Assembly (NCBI GenBank): GCA_016928305.1
Contig: JAFGKY010000046.1
Coordinates: 1 to 64,000, forward strand
DNA from: Bacteroidales bacterium
GTDB lineage: Bacteria; Bacteroidota; Bacteroidia; Bacteroidales; UBA10428
Direction: 5' to 3'
Length of the DNA stretch: 64,000 nucleotides
The notes below the pieces were generated by a model. That model was not told where the DNA came from. It searched no databases and saw nothing but the letters and a program-made list of their open reading frames with translations. This document shows positions 25,601-34,358 of this stretch, piece after piece (the first letter of the stretch is position 1; each line of letters starts with the position of its first letter). The translations under genes and the position numbers were made by a program.

Positions 25601-27617
25601 TCTGTCCGATACTGGCATCGGGAATTTTGCATTCCCATGTTTTGTATATTCCCCCGGGAATCCAGTAACCATTACCGGTTTCGAAATCAACCAATCGCGG
25701 CGGATCAATGTTTTCCTGTATATGGATGGTTATCTTCATCGTATCGTTTGTCCGGTCCTGGTCGCCTATAGCGTCTGTACTGACCAAAAAATCATAGGCG
25801 CCTGCAGCCGGGAAATTGGCAGGCGGGGTAAAAGTAAAGGTAACGGAGTCATCTACCGGAATGGGAGAGACAATGGTGTCGTAGGTTTTTGGCCCCTGTG
25901 ATCCGTAGAGCGAAAAGAAAATACGCGTGTTGGCCGGAGAAGGAATTGCAGCATAGTTTCTGACGACAACTTGAATATCGTCTTCACCGGTTTTGATGCA
26001 GTCATCACACGGAAGGATCACCCGTGTAATCCCTACATCGTTGGTAAGGTATTCACCCGTTATGGCGAAATTGTCAATATTCCATCCCGCATACGCATTG
26101 TTATTATCCGAATAATTCATGGCCACGCGGAACTTAACATTGGCCTGTCTTTTTGCCAGGTTATTAACTTCATTGTACAGGTAAAGATTGTTCCATAGGA
26201 ATTCGGGTTGCTGACCGCTTGCCTGCGATAACCAGATCCGTGTCCATGAGGTTCCTCCGTCGGTACTGATATCTATGCTGCCATTATCCTGTGGTTCAAT
26301 ATAGTTCCACTTCCACAGGGAGAGCTTTATTTTATCAAAGTACTTCAGGTTCATAAGCGGGGTGGTGGCAAAATAAGCATTGGCCGAATCAATGTTAAGC
26401 GGGTAGGCACCATCGTCGTTCAGGTCTGTCCCAAGCACCTTTTCACCTGAATAGGCATAATCGGGGTCGTAACTCTTAATTACGAACTTACCCTTGGGAA
26501 CATCACGCTCAAAATCGTTTTCAAGAGTCCATCCCCGATCGGTTTCGAAATCGTCAAAGAAGATCGATTCATCAACGGTATTGGACCCGGAAGGCGAGAT
26601 AGAAGTGGTGGGGTAAGAATTACCACTGACGCTGACACTGTTGGCATCAAGCATAAAATCAAGGTTGGCACCGGGTGTTGCATCGGACTTAATATCGGCT
26701 ACAAGCCACAGGCAGTGTTTTCCTGTTTTAAGTATGGTGGCCAGGTTGGAAAATTTAATAATTCCGTTGGAAATATTTTGTGCTGTTCCTATTCTGGTGG
26801 ATACGCCTTTGTTTTCATTCCTGAATATTTCATCACGTGTATGGAATAATTCGAAGCCGTTGTTCTTAAAAACATCGTTATCACTACACAACGATTTGAT
26901 CTTAAGGGAATCGAGGGTCAAGGTTTCATTGTTCCCAACCACGTCAATGTCCACCCTGAACATGGGCAGGTCCATTACGCCTGATGGCACAACCGAATGT
27001 GCGACATGCAAAGCATTTACCGAATATACATAACGGTTTATTATTTCCTTTTCTTCAATTTTAACATCATCGATGCACACACCGTGCCCGCCGATAACTG
27101 TCCCTGAAAATGCGATATAAAATTCATTTGTAAGGTATTTTGAACCATATTCATCAATATTGAAAGTGCGTTGCGGAAACCATTGTGTTGAAGGCACAGA
27201 GGGTGAATAATATTCCATGATGGTATCCCAGGTACCGGTAACTCCGGCACGGAACATCAGTACCAGGTGGTCAATGCCGTCACTTGACTCAGCCTGGGCG
27301 TGATAGAAAGTCAGCTGCGGTTTCACCGATGTGCTGAGATTGATGACCGGTGATACAAGATCGGAGGTGTAGGCCTCAAATCCGTTCCAGTAAAGAAAAG
27401 CATTGTAACTACCTTCCTTAGCGCCCGTGGGCAGATTGTTGTTCCCGCCACTGCGATATTCCCATTTCAGCTGTTCGAGATAGGGAACAGATGGCTGGCT
27501 GATCCACTGACGCGGTGTGGTTTCGAAGCCATCGTTTATATAATATATGGTTGTGTCCTGTGAGAGAGTTATCCTTGCCAATAAGCATATGGATCCCAGT
27601 AGCAATAAGCGTTTCAT
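22689..27617 (-). CDS. Giant T9SS-secreted protein with CARDB repeats
   Basis: 1642 residues. After the signal peptide (to about TLSQ) come a MAM/jelly-roll-like domain (about 25-195), a second beta region with CSDNDVFKNNGFELFHTR (about 200-345), a second jelly roll (about 350-525), CARDB-type repeats beginning DVGITRVILP, a third jelly roll (about 645-810; VKFRVLWQSD), and four alternating modules: a CARDB Ig-like domain followed by a short unit with LDAGSGY-YLW and VTVT (about 820-1560). The end is a type A T9SS sorting domain (VYPNPSNGLFNL to KAKIIVY). It has no catalytic signature and is probably a large surface or matrix adhesin. It is divergent from the PKD giant at 27776, and the two may be co-regulated. 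Confidence 0.88.
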   Translation of the reverse strand: MKRLLLLGSICLLARITLSQDTTIYYINDGFETTPRQWISQPSVPYLEQLKWEYRSGGNNNLPTGAKEGSYNAFLYWNGFEAYTSDLVSPVINLSTSVKPQLTFYHAQAESSDGIDHLVLMFRAGVTGTWDTIMEYYSPSVPSTQWFPQRTFNIDEYGSKYLTNEFYIAFSGTVIGGHGVCIDDVKIEEKEIINRYVYSVNALHVAHSVVPSGVMDLPMFRVDIDVVGNNETLTLDSLKIKSLCSDNDVFKNNGFELFHTRDEIFRNENKGVSTRIGTAQNISNGIIKFSNLATILKTGKHCLWLVADIKSDATPGANLDFMLDANSVSVSGNSYPTTSISPSGSNTVDESIFFDDFETDRGWTLENDFERDVPKGKFVIKSYDPDYAYSGEKVLGTDLNDDGAYPLNIDSANAYFATTPLMNLKYFDKIKLSLWKWNYIEPQDNGSIDISTDGGTSWTRIWLSQASGQQPEFLWNNLYLYNEVNNLAKRQANVKFRVAMNYSDNNNAYAGWNIDNFAITGEYLTNDVGITRVILPCDDCIKTGEDDIQVVVRNYAAIPSPANTRIFFSLYGSQGPKTYDTIVSPIPVDDSVTFTFTPPANFPAAGAYDFLVSTDAIGDQDRTNDTMKITIHIQENIDPPRLVDFETGNGYWIPGGIYKTWECKIPDASIGQIEGSPNAWILSPYGNYLSNDSSFIVSSCYNLISSDKLVLENKYWILSEDGNDGANIQYTINDGATWNVLTKNTYGYPWQWYENYVTALKNIGWSGSSDSWQTARTLLPESLHSQPRVKFRVLWQSDADTSNRGLAFDDFKICPAPYDIGVSAIDSFATRCEGLNPDQVTVTIKNHGINSMKISDTIIVGFGLNSSPVAVDTFQLTQALLPGQTIKHTFAEKIDVLTPATYTLKAYTLTEDDPYYYGTNNDTLSLVFTVLPNPTIGLLDTIQTKEPDTVILRPYYHADYDYLWFDGKTTSTYDVDKGGVHSVTVTATRGNGCSAKDSTYVELLFYDVGVDSLIYPVDACLLSTHEYVTFRIRNYGTDSIPAGENIKTAFVFNGTTTVIDTLTLANTLYSKQTLQYTFDKGAVDLNSAGTYPFKLYADYAGDTVYYNDTINRSIVIFGNPTADLGPDRTIEALSYVLDAGSGYIDYLWDNATTSQTREITESGNYWVWILDGNNCSDFDTVYVRLKIRDISPQLVSPLSACTFSSSETVQMRVVNTGTDTVPSGETINVRYKMNTGGWVTESFVLSGQMIPAASVIHTFPGSVNLSTPDDYLFTLVAKTTTDIRMANDTLYDTVYRYPEPVVDFGLGESYQVRATEFTIDAGYQPYCSYLWQDNSTNYEYVATTSGIKWAKVTDTRTACYGGDTVVLFLIIDDLGVVSTTLGSQVCSGPTEDVQVTIKNLGTTNIGVGEKIYLGYDVDGSRIHVDTIALDRVFSTQDSRIVTLQKPITINAGTSPAVDFYTLLDVDMRPENDTLTSYPSVLPSPVVDFGDVNGVLMTPLPHTLDAGSGHKSYLWNNGSTAQTLNVTANGVYSVTVTGQNDCQTTKVVYINITALEDMLANGMAVTVYPNPSNGLFNLDITMESPQDLIITMVNINGQVVLNQQVTVQEKIRYPVDLTGYPRGMYQILITGDKVVYKAKIIVY

Positions 27618-27698
27618 AACCTGATTGATTTTTTCCGAAAAGGAACTTTTTACTAGTTTTTACGTATAGTATGTTAAAAAGTTTTATATTATATTTAC

Positions 27699-27728
27699 TT
27701 GATTTATAAGGCTGAATCGTTATTTTTA
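27699..27728 (+). promoter_or_regulatory. Promoter of the giant PKD protein
   Basis: TTG at 27699 and TATTTTTA at 27721 are separated by 19 bp, the expected Bacteroidetes -33/-7 spacing; the last -7 base deviates from consensus. The leader would be about 45 nt. No equally good box was found for the divergent gene at 27617. Confidence 0.45.
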
Positions 27729-27775
27729 TTGATAATAGTTAAAGATAGTAAGAATAGTTGTTATAATCCAACCTG

Positions 27776-30700
27776 ATGAAAAAAAGAATTCTCCTTTTAT
27801 CGTTGGTTTTCCTATCGTTAATCGTTGAGGCCCAAATTGACAATGAGTTTTGGTTCGCCGCTCCCGATGTATCTTCCGCACACGACTGCAATCCTTCTCC
27901 GCCATACGGTGAAGGCAGGCCCATAAATCTTTATGTAACTGCAGAACAGGCTACCAATGTAAAAATTGAAATGCCAGCCACCCCGGCTTTCACGCCCATT
28001 GAATTTTCGCTTGTTGCCGGTGAACACCGCATGGTCCCTTTATCGCCTCCTTATTCTCCTGACGTATTTGAGAATTACTCACAGCCGTGGCCTTTACCTC
28101 CTGCCCAGACAATTCAGACTAAAGGGATCAGGATTACCTCCGATCAGGGTAACATTACTGCCTATTACGAGCTTAATAACCGATGCAACCGCGATATTTT
28201 TGCCCTGAAAGGGAAGAATGCACTGGGTAAGAATTTTTATGTTTCCACACAGAATTATCTTCCAAACGGTACATACAGCAATACTGCCTATAGTGGCTTT
28301 GTTATTGTTGCCACCGAGGATAATACAAACGTAACCATTTACCGTAACGGGGTATGGCAGAATTTCCTGTCGGCCCCGCCGCAGGTTATCACCCTGACCT
28401 TAAACCGCGGAGAGACATTTGCATTTGTTGCCAGCAGCACTGCACCTGCCAATCACATAAACGGAGTACACGTGACATCCGACAGGGATATTGCTATTAC
28501 ATGGTACGATGACTCCATACGAAAAAGAAATAACCCAAGCAGTTATAGTTATGATATCTGCGGTGACCAGCTTATTCCGACAGGCCTGATCGGAATGAAT
28601 TATCTTGTCATGAAAGGCAATATTTTTGTAGGTGATGACGGCGGTGAAAAGTTTTTTGTGACAGCCATCGTCAACAATACGAAAGTATTTGTAAACGGAG
28701 TTGAAATGGCTACTCTCAATGCAGGACAGGTATATGGTCAGAATGTTCCCACCCCTACCACACGCATATCCTGTACGCAGCCTGTTTACGTTAACCATAT
28801 GAGCGGAACAGGCGGAGGCGGTGAATTAGGAGGGGCAACATTGCCAACCATTGACGGGTGTACCGGTTCACATACGGTGACTTTTACACGGAATAATTAC
28901 AGTGGCGATCAGTTGCAGATAAACCTGATGCTCAGAAATATAACAAATCCTGCCAGTCCGTTAAAAAATAAATGCGTTGAAAACTGCTTATTGATTATCG
29001 GAGCAAATACCTATTCTGTTCCGAAAAGCTATTTTGATTTCATCCCCGACAGCTCATGGGCTGTATTGAGGTGGTCGGATCCTGTTGTGGCTAATTTTTT
29101 TACCAGCCGTATCGGCGCAGGTACCACTGCAACCATCTATAACCCGGTTGCCTTATTCCACCTGGGTATTCAGAATGGTGCCGCTGCCACCGGCGGAAAA
29201 TACGGTTACTTTTCTGACTACAGTTCTTACAGGGGCAGTGCAGGTATTGGCGGACCGAAAGCTCCTGCCAAGAAGACCTATTGCAGTCTCGATCCGATAA
29301 TGTTCGCAGTGGAGGGCGGAATATCCTATAAATGGGAAGGCGCTGACTTTCCGGATGATACCATTTACCTGAGCAGCACGACATCCAACGAAGTATATTT
29401 CTATCCTCCTGGTCCAACTACGCCTGCCCATCCTTACAAATTCAAAGTCACCATTGAAAGGGATTGCTTTGGTGACACTATCATATTTGTTTCTCCCAGG
29501 GTTTATATTGCACCTGTGGCGAATTTCAGCATATCCAATCCGATTGCCTGTTCGCCCTATAATCCTTTGATTACAAATCAAACTGATTTTGCTCTGGCTG
29601 ACAATATGTTATGGGACTTTGATTTTGAACATAAAAACACGGATACCATTAACCAGGTGCTGCTTCCCAATCCGTTTCATCATCTGTTCCCTGAAAATAT
29701 TACCGACACACCGCAGGTCTTCAGGATTAAACTGTATGCATGGGCGCCTTTTGGCGAATGCCCCAGTGAACGCGAAAAAACAGTAACGATACTACCCAAC
29801 GTTATAGCCGGTTTTCTGGCGGATACCAATATGGGCTGCAATCCGCTCACCGTAACTTTTACGGATACAACCATCGGTTACCTTGATACGCTCAACTCTT
29901 ATTGGGATTTTGACACCTACCTGCAAACTTACACTTCAAATCCTACCCATACCTTTATCAATGGAAGTCAAAATAACTACACCCATAATGTAAGACTTAT
30001 TGCTTTTTCGATTGAAGGCTGTACCGATACGGCCTATTACCCGGTAACCGTGCATCCATACATTAAGGCTAATTTCGGAATCGATAACCTCATCGGTTGT
30101 TCTCCTTTTACTTCACAGGTAAATCCGAGCGGCTCGGTGGGTGTGAGCACCTATCACTGGTCTGTTTATGACGAAAACCATTCGTATTATGACAGCGCGT
30201 TTGTTAAAAACAATAAATTTATCTTTCCATTCACCCATAACGATACCACGCAACCGAATCCCGATACCCTGTACATCAGTATGTACGGATTGAATGCATA
30301 CAATTGTCCCGATACTGCCATACCCAAGCGAATGGTCATTTTCCCCGAAGTACAGGCCGGTTTTTTAAAATCAGAAACAGCCATCTGTGATTCCGTTGAT
30401 GTTGATTTCATCAATAATTCAGTCGGATACAAGCTGGTGCATGACTGGGACCTCGGCGACGGGACATCCTTTGTAGACACCCTGGGTATCGGGTTTACGC
30501 ATCGTTATTTTAACCGGACTCTGGTGGATCAGAATTATGACATAACCCTGGTGACTACTTCGGATTATTTCTGTACCGATTCATTTACCGGTGTGATCAC
30601 CGTGCATCCTTTCGTAAGAGCCAATTTCTCAATTGATTTTCAGAATAATTGTACTCCGGTGGACGTTGACCTTTCGAATGTTTCGCTCGGTGGCAGCCAG

Positions 30701-33700
30701 TTTGACTGGGATTTTGGTGACGGCACTGCAGATGTAACCTATGCTACAGGAACTATATCTCATACCTTTGAAAACAACACCGATAACGATACGACCTATT
30801 ATATCAACATGCGGGCTACCAACACATATGGTTGTGCCGACTCCATGCAACGGTCCATCTTCCTTTTCCCGCAGGTAGCTGCCAACTTTGATTTCGGCAC
30901 TTCGAACGTTGGATGTAATCCGCTTCCGGTATCGTTTATCAACGATTCCAAGGGCAAGAATGTAAATTACAACTGGGATTTCGGAGATAAGACATCTTCA
31001 ACCAGTCAGGATCCTCCGCCCAAATTGTATCAGAATAATACAGCCTTCGATACCACCTATTATGTGACTCTTACAGTAACCAATCCGGTTGGCTGTGACA
31101 GCGCCATGACAAAGCCCGTGCAGGTATATTCGAAGGTAACCGCTGATTTCGCGATAAGCCGGCTCGACAGCTGTTCGCCTTTTAAAATAAGGGTTGATAA
31201 TTACTCGAGCGGTGGTATCGTGGATTTTATCTGGAAATATACACCCACCGATTCAATGACCCTGCATACATTCAGTGATCCGGACATCCCCGTTTACCAT
31301 AATACAACAATGTTGCCCCAGGAATATGAGTTTAAGCTGAGAACACTCAACAGCCATGGTTGTGAGGCTGTTAAGCGCGATACGGTCACCGTATTTCCCG
31401 AAGTATTTGCACGGTTCACCCCTGATAAGCTGGCCGGCTGCGAGCCCCTGCTGGTTAGTTTTAACAACCAGACCAACATAATTCCGGGTACTACGTTTTT
31501 ATGGGATTACGGAGATGGCAAGTATTCCAACAAGGCGTATCCCGATCCGCATTCCTATTCCAATACCAATTCCACCAGCCTGTTCCGCAACATATACATG
31601 TCGGCCATGACACAGTACGGATGTTTTGACGATACTACCATACAGGTGGAGATCTATCCATACATATATGCCAATTTTACCATCGACAGGCCCTCGATAT
31701 GTTCCGGTGAACCCTTTGAAATCAACCGCATCAACACAAGGGGAGGCATTAACCACTATTACTGGGATTATGAAAACGACGGATCAACCGATGAGGAAAA
31801 GACCGATGTGAGCTTTTTCCATACCTATTCCAATACCACTGCTTCCAGTTTTAACCGACAGATTAATTTAACCGTTACCAATGCACAGGGTTGTGACACA
31901 TCATGGGTGGAAGGCATCATTGTTAATCCCGAGGTCAGGGCTGCTTTCACAATCGATGACCAGGAAATCTGCTATCCCCATACCACCGTGTTTACCAACA
32001 ATTCCCAACCGGCTGTGCCGTTAACCTATCAATGGACCTTCGGCGACGGCTCTGCTTCAACCGATAAAAATCCGACTCATGCCTATAAAAATTACAGCCA
32101 TACAAATGACCTTACCTTTACGGTGAATCTTACAGCTACATCAGCATTTGGCTGTGACAGTTCGGTGAGCCGTACGCTGACCGTGCATCCCAAGCCCGTT
32201 GCCGATTTCACTTATCCTTTGACGGCAGCGTGTCCGCCGTTTACAGTACCTTTAACCAACAAATCAATAGGGAACAACCTGTCGTATGCATGGGATTTTG
32301 ATAATGGCAATACAAGTACATTCCCCAATCCTTCGGAAACATATACCAATGATGGCTCAACCATTATTGAAAAACAGATCCGGCTTATTGTAACCACGGA
32401 ATTTCTGTGTGGCGACACCATTATCAGACCCATACAGGTTTATCCCGACGTATCAGCCGATTTTACTGCCTCGCTGTGGAATGGATGCAATCCCATTGAA
32501 GTTGATTTTAACGGAACGGCAACCAATGAGAATGAATATTACTGGTATGTCGATGACATCCTGTTCAGTAATTATGAGGATGCCTATTACCGGTTTGTCA
32601 ATGAAACGTCGTCCGATAAGATCTTTAATGTTCGCTTCATGGCACAATCGGGTTATGGTTGTTACGATGATACCGTAAAACAGGTGACGGTTTATCCGAA
32701 ACCTACCGGTGAATTCCTGCCTGTTCCGATCGTTCAGGATTTTGACACGATCAATGAAAATACCTCGGTTACCTTTGTAAATAACACCCTGAACCAGGCT
32801 GCCTGGAGCTACACCTGGAATTTCGGTGATGGCACTGAATCCAGTGAGTCAGCTCCATCCTTTGTGAAAGCATATTCCGTTTGGGGTGATATCCACAACG
32901 GCAACCGGATCCCGGTTTCGATGATCGTGAACAACGCTGCAAATCCGCAATGCAGTGATACGGTCGATCGTTATATTGTCATCAATCCGCCCTTGCCTCA
33001 GGTTAACCTGGGGCCGGACGTGTCAGGATGTATGCCCCTCGAAGTTGAATTTCCGTCTACGACGAAATACATATATGAGGACAGTTACCAGTGGGATTTT
33101 GGTTATCAGGGTATGACCTCGACGGAAACATTGCCCGGCAGTATCGTTTTTGATACGGCTGGTGTTTACATGATAAGGCTTGCAGTGGCAGGGGACGGAG
33201 GTACCAACTGGGACTATAAGCAGGTCATTGTGTATCCCAAACCTGTTGTCGACTTCACTTTTTCACCCGAGCTGGTGCTGGAAGAAAGTCAGAATGAACC
33301 GGCAACTCCGATAGTGTTCTTCAATACTACTGTAAACGGAGTCAACTACTGGTGGGATTTCGGTGATGAGAATACTTCGACCCTCTTTGAGCCTACTCAT
33401 ATTTATGCCGATACAGGACATTACTTTATTACCCTGGTCGCTGAATCAGGCGATGGATGTTATGATACGCTTACACATCACAAGCCTGCAATTGTTGAAG
33501 GAGCACGTCTGATGGAATTTCCGAATGCCTTTGTCATTGATCCGGGTGGACCAGCCAGTGAATATTATGATCCGAACCGGCCGGATTACCGTGTTTTCCG
33601 ACCCGTTACCCGGGGTGTGGAGAAATACAGGCTTGAGATCTACAATCGGTGGGGTGAGCTGATATTCGTAAGTGAGGATGTTCATAAGGGCTGGAATGGT

Positions 33701-33829
33701 TATATTAAAGGAGAACCGGCAAAACAGGATGTTTATGTGTGGAAGGTGAATGTGACCTTTACCGACGGGAAACCTTATGTGGCTGCCGGTGATGTAACGT
33801 TGCTGATAAACGAACGGAAAAAACAATAA
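27776..33829 (+). CDS. Giant PKD-repeat surface protein with type B T9SS domain
   Basis: 2017 residues. A signal peptide (to about IVEA) is followed by an IgGFc-binding-like N-terminal domain (about 20-500; NEFWFAAPDVSS, ITVTSDRDIAITWYDD-like strands). Then come about 15 PKD-like Ig repeats of 85-100 residues, each opening with a pattern such as VxANFxIDxxxGCxPxxVxFxNxS and many containing the WDFGDG core. The C-terminal 90 residues are the gliding-motility-associated type B sorting domain (YRLEIYNRWGELIF, GWNGYIKGEPAKQDVYVWKV). It should be exported by the T9SS and held at the cell surface, where adhesion to protein or glycan is likely. Length and architecture are usual for such adhesins; the ligand is unknown. 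Confidence 0.93.
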   Translation: MKKRILLLSLVFLSLIVEAQIDNEFWFAAPDVSSAHDCNPSPPYGEGRPINLYVTAEQATNVKIEMPATPAFTPIEFSLVAGEHRMVPLSPPYSPDVFENYSQPWPLPPAQTIQTKGIRITSDQGNITAYYELNNRCNRDIFALKGKNALGKNFYVSTQNYLPNGTYSNTAYSGFVIVATEDNTNVTIYRNGVWQNFLSAPPQVITLTLNRGETFAFVASSTAPANHINGVHVTSDRDIAITWYDDSIRKRNNPSSYSYDICGDQLIPTGLIGMNYLVMKGNIFVGDDGGEKFFVTAIVNNTKVFVNGVEMATLNAGQVYGQNVPTPTTRISCTQPVYVNHMSGTGGGGELGGATLPTIDGCTGSHTVTFTRNNYSGDQLQINLMLRNITNPASPLKNKCVENCLLIIGANTYSVPKSYFDFIPDSSWAVLRWSDPVVANFFTSRIGAGTTATIYNPVALFHLGIQNGAAATGGKYGYFSDYSSYRGSAGIGGPKAPAKKTYCSLDPIMFAVEGGISYKWEGADFPDDTIYLSSTTSNEVYFYPPGPTTPAHPYKFKVTIERDCFGDTIIFVSPRVYIAPVANFSISNPIACSPYNPLITNQTDFALADNMLWDFDFEHKNTDTINQVLLPNPFHHLFPENITDTPQVFRIKLYAWAPFGECPSEREKTVTILPNVIAGFLADTNMGCNPLTVTFTDTTIGYLDTLNSYWDFDTYLQTYTSNPTHTFINGSQNNYTHNVRLIAFSIEGCTDTAYYPVTVHPYIKANFGIDNLIGCSPFTSQVNPSGSVGVSTYHWSVYDENHSYYDSAFVKNNKFIFPFTHNDTTQPNPDTLYISMYGLNAYNCPDTAIPKRMVIFPEVQAGFLKSETAICDSVDVDFINNSVGYKLVHDWDLGDGTSFVDTLGIGFTHRYFNRTLVDQNYDITLVTTSDYFCTDSFTGVITVHPFVRANFSIDFQNNCTPVDVDLSNVSLGGSQFDWDFGDGTADVTYATGTISHTFENNTDNDTTYYINMRATNTYGCADSMQRSIFLFPQVAANFDFGTSNVGCNPLPVSFINDSKGKNVNYNWDFGDKTSSTSQDPPPKLYQNNTAFDTTYYVTLTVTNPVGCDSAMTKPVQVYSKVTADFAISRLDSCSPFKIRVDNYSSGGIVDFIWKYTPTDSMTLHTFSDPDIPVYHNTTMLPQEYEFKLRTLNSHGCEAVKRDTVTVFPEVFARFTPDKLAGCEPLLVSFNNQTNIIPGTTFLWDYGDGKYSNKAYPDPHSYSNTNSTSLFRNIYMSAMTQYGCFDDTTIQVEIYPYIYANFTIDRPSICSGEPFEINRINTRGGINHYYWDYENDGSTDEEKTDVSFFHTYSNTTASSFNRQINLTVTNAQGCDTSWVEGIIVNPEVRAAFTIDDQEICYPHTTVFTNNSQPAVPLTYQWTFGDGSASTDKNPTHAYKNYSHTNDLTFTVNLTATSAFGCDSSVSRTLTVHPKPVADFTYPLTAACPPFTVPLTNKSIGNNLSYAWDFDNGNTSTFPNPSETYTNDGSTIIEKQIRLIVTTEFLCGDTIIRPIQVYPDVSADFTASLWNGCNPIEVDFNGTATNENEYYWYVDDILFSNYEDAYYRFVNETSSDKIFNVRFMAQSGYGCYDDTVKQVTVYPKPTGEFLPVPIVQDFDTINENTSVTFVNNTLNQAAWSYTWNFGDGTESSESAPSFVKAYSVWGDIHNGNRIPVSMIVNNAANPQCSDTVDRYIVINPPLPQVNLGPDVSGCMPLEVEFPSTTKYIYEDSYQWDFGYQGMTSTETLPGSIVFDTAGVYMIRLAVAGDGGTNWDYKQVIVYPKPVVDFTFSPELVLEESQNEPATPIVFFNTTVNGVNYWWDFGDENTSTLFEPTHIYADTGHYFITLVAESGDGCYDTLTHHKPAIVEGARLMEFPNAFVIDPGGPASEYYDPNRPDYRVFRPVTRGVEKYRLEIYNRWGELIFVSEDVHKGWNGYIKGEPAKQDVYVWKVNVTFTDGKPYVAAGDVTLLINERKKQ

Positions 33830-33928
33830 CATCAGCATAAGCGGTTTATACCTGAAACATTGATTTTCACCGGTTAACTGGTCTTCCTGTCAACCGGTCG
33901 ACACTGCCAGACCTGTTTACAGAGAACC

Positions 33929-34005
33929 AAGATCAAAGATCCAAGATCAAAGATCCAAGATCAATTCAAAATTTCTTTGGTCTTCCTTCTTTGATCTTCC
34001 TTCTT
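33929..34005. repeat. GATC-bearing heptads with inverted arm
   Basis: Five exact heptads alternating AAGATCA and AAGATCC (33929-33963) are followed after about 10 bp by TTTGGTC, TTCCTTC and TTTGATC heptads, which complement them. The two arms could form a long imperfect hairpin. It starts the 529-bp gap after the PKD giant; the rest of that gap holds the repeats at 34044 and 34230 and a promoter-like box. Confidence 0.85.
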
Positions 34006-34043
34006 CCATATCAAGATCCTGCCAGTTCTATTTATAGAGAACC

Positions 34044-34092
34044 AAGAGTCAAGATTCAAGATCAAAGATTAAAGAAGAAAGATCAAAGAAGA
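34044..34092. repeat. Heptad tandem repeat (AAGATCA family)
   Basis: Seven heptads of AAGAxxx type (AAGAGTC, AAGATTC, AAGATCA, AAGATTA, AAGAAGA, AAGATCA, AAGAAGA). The following 34095-34210 is similar to 46165-46270 upstream of the 46491 gene, so this flank was copied together with neighbouring sequence. Confidence 0.85.
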
Positions 34093-34229
34093 AACAGCAA
34101 AGACTTCGAAAATCATTCATCGTATATCTAAAATTAAAATACAGCAAAGAACACCGGCTACTGATTACCGATTACCTCTTCACCCTACCTGCTGCCACTC
34201 CCTCCATTTCCCACTCACATACTCTTGCA

Positions 34230-34250
34230 ACTCGTCACTAGTCACTTGTC
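34230..34250. repeat. ACTTGTC-family heptads upstream of regulator 1
   Basis: Three heptads, ACTCGTC, ACTAGTC, ACTTGTC, preceded by TTGCA and followed by CCTGTCT. The same block, with six units, precedes the paralogous regulator at 38071 and, with three units, the target genes at 37092, 40728 and 46491. Confidence 0.85.
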
Positions 34251-34283
34251 CCTGTCTTCCCCCTTCTTTTCCCAATTATTTTG

Positions 34284-34291
34284 TATCTTTA
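34284..34291 (+). promoter_or_regulatory. -7-like box TATCTTTA of regulator 1
   Basis: TATCTTTA, one base off TAnnTTTG, 75 bp before the start codon. It is preserved, with the surrounding 60 bp, at 37996-38003 upstream of the paralogue at 38071, which supports it as the promoter of both. Confidence 0.4.
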
Positions 34292-34358
34292 CCTTAAGTG
34301 AAAGCATATTGGCGTTCCTGCCAAACCGTGATGGAATTACCGTTAATACTGATCAACA

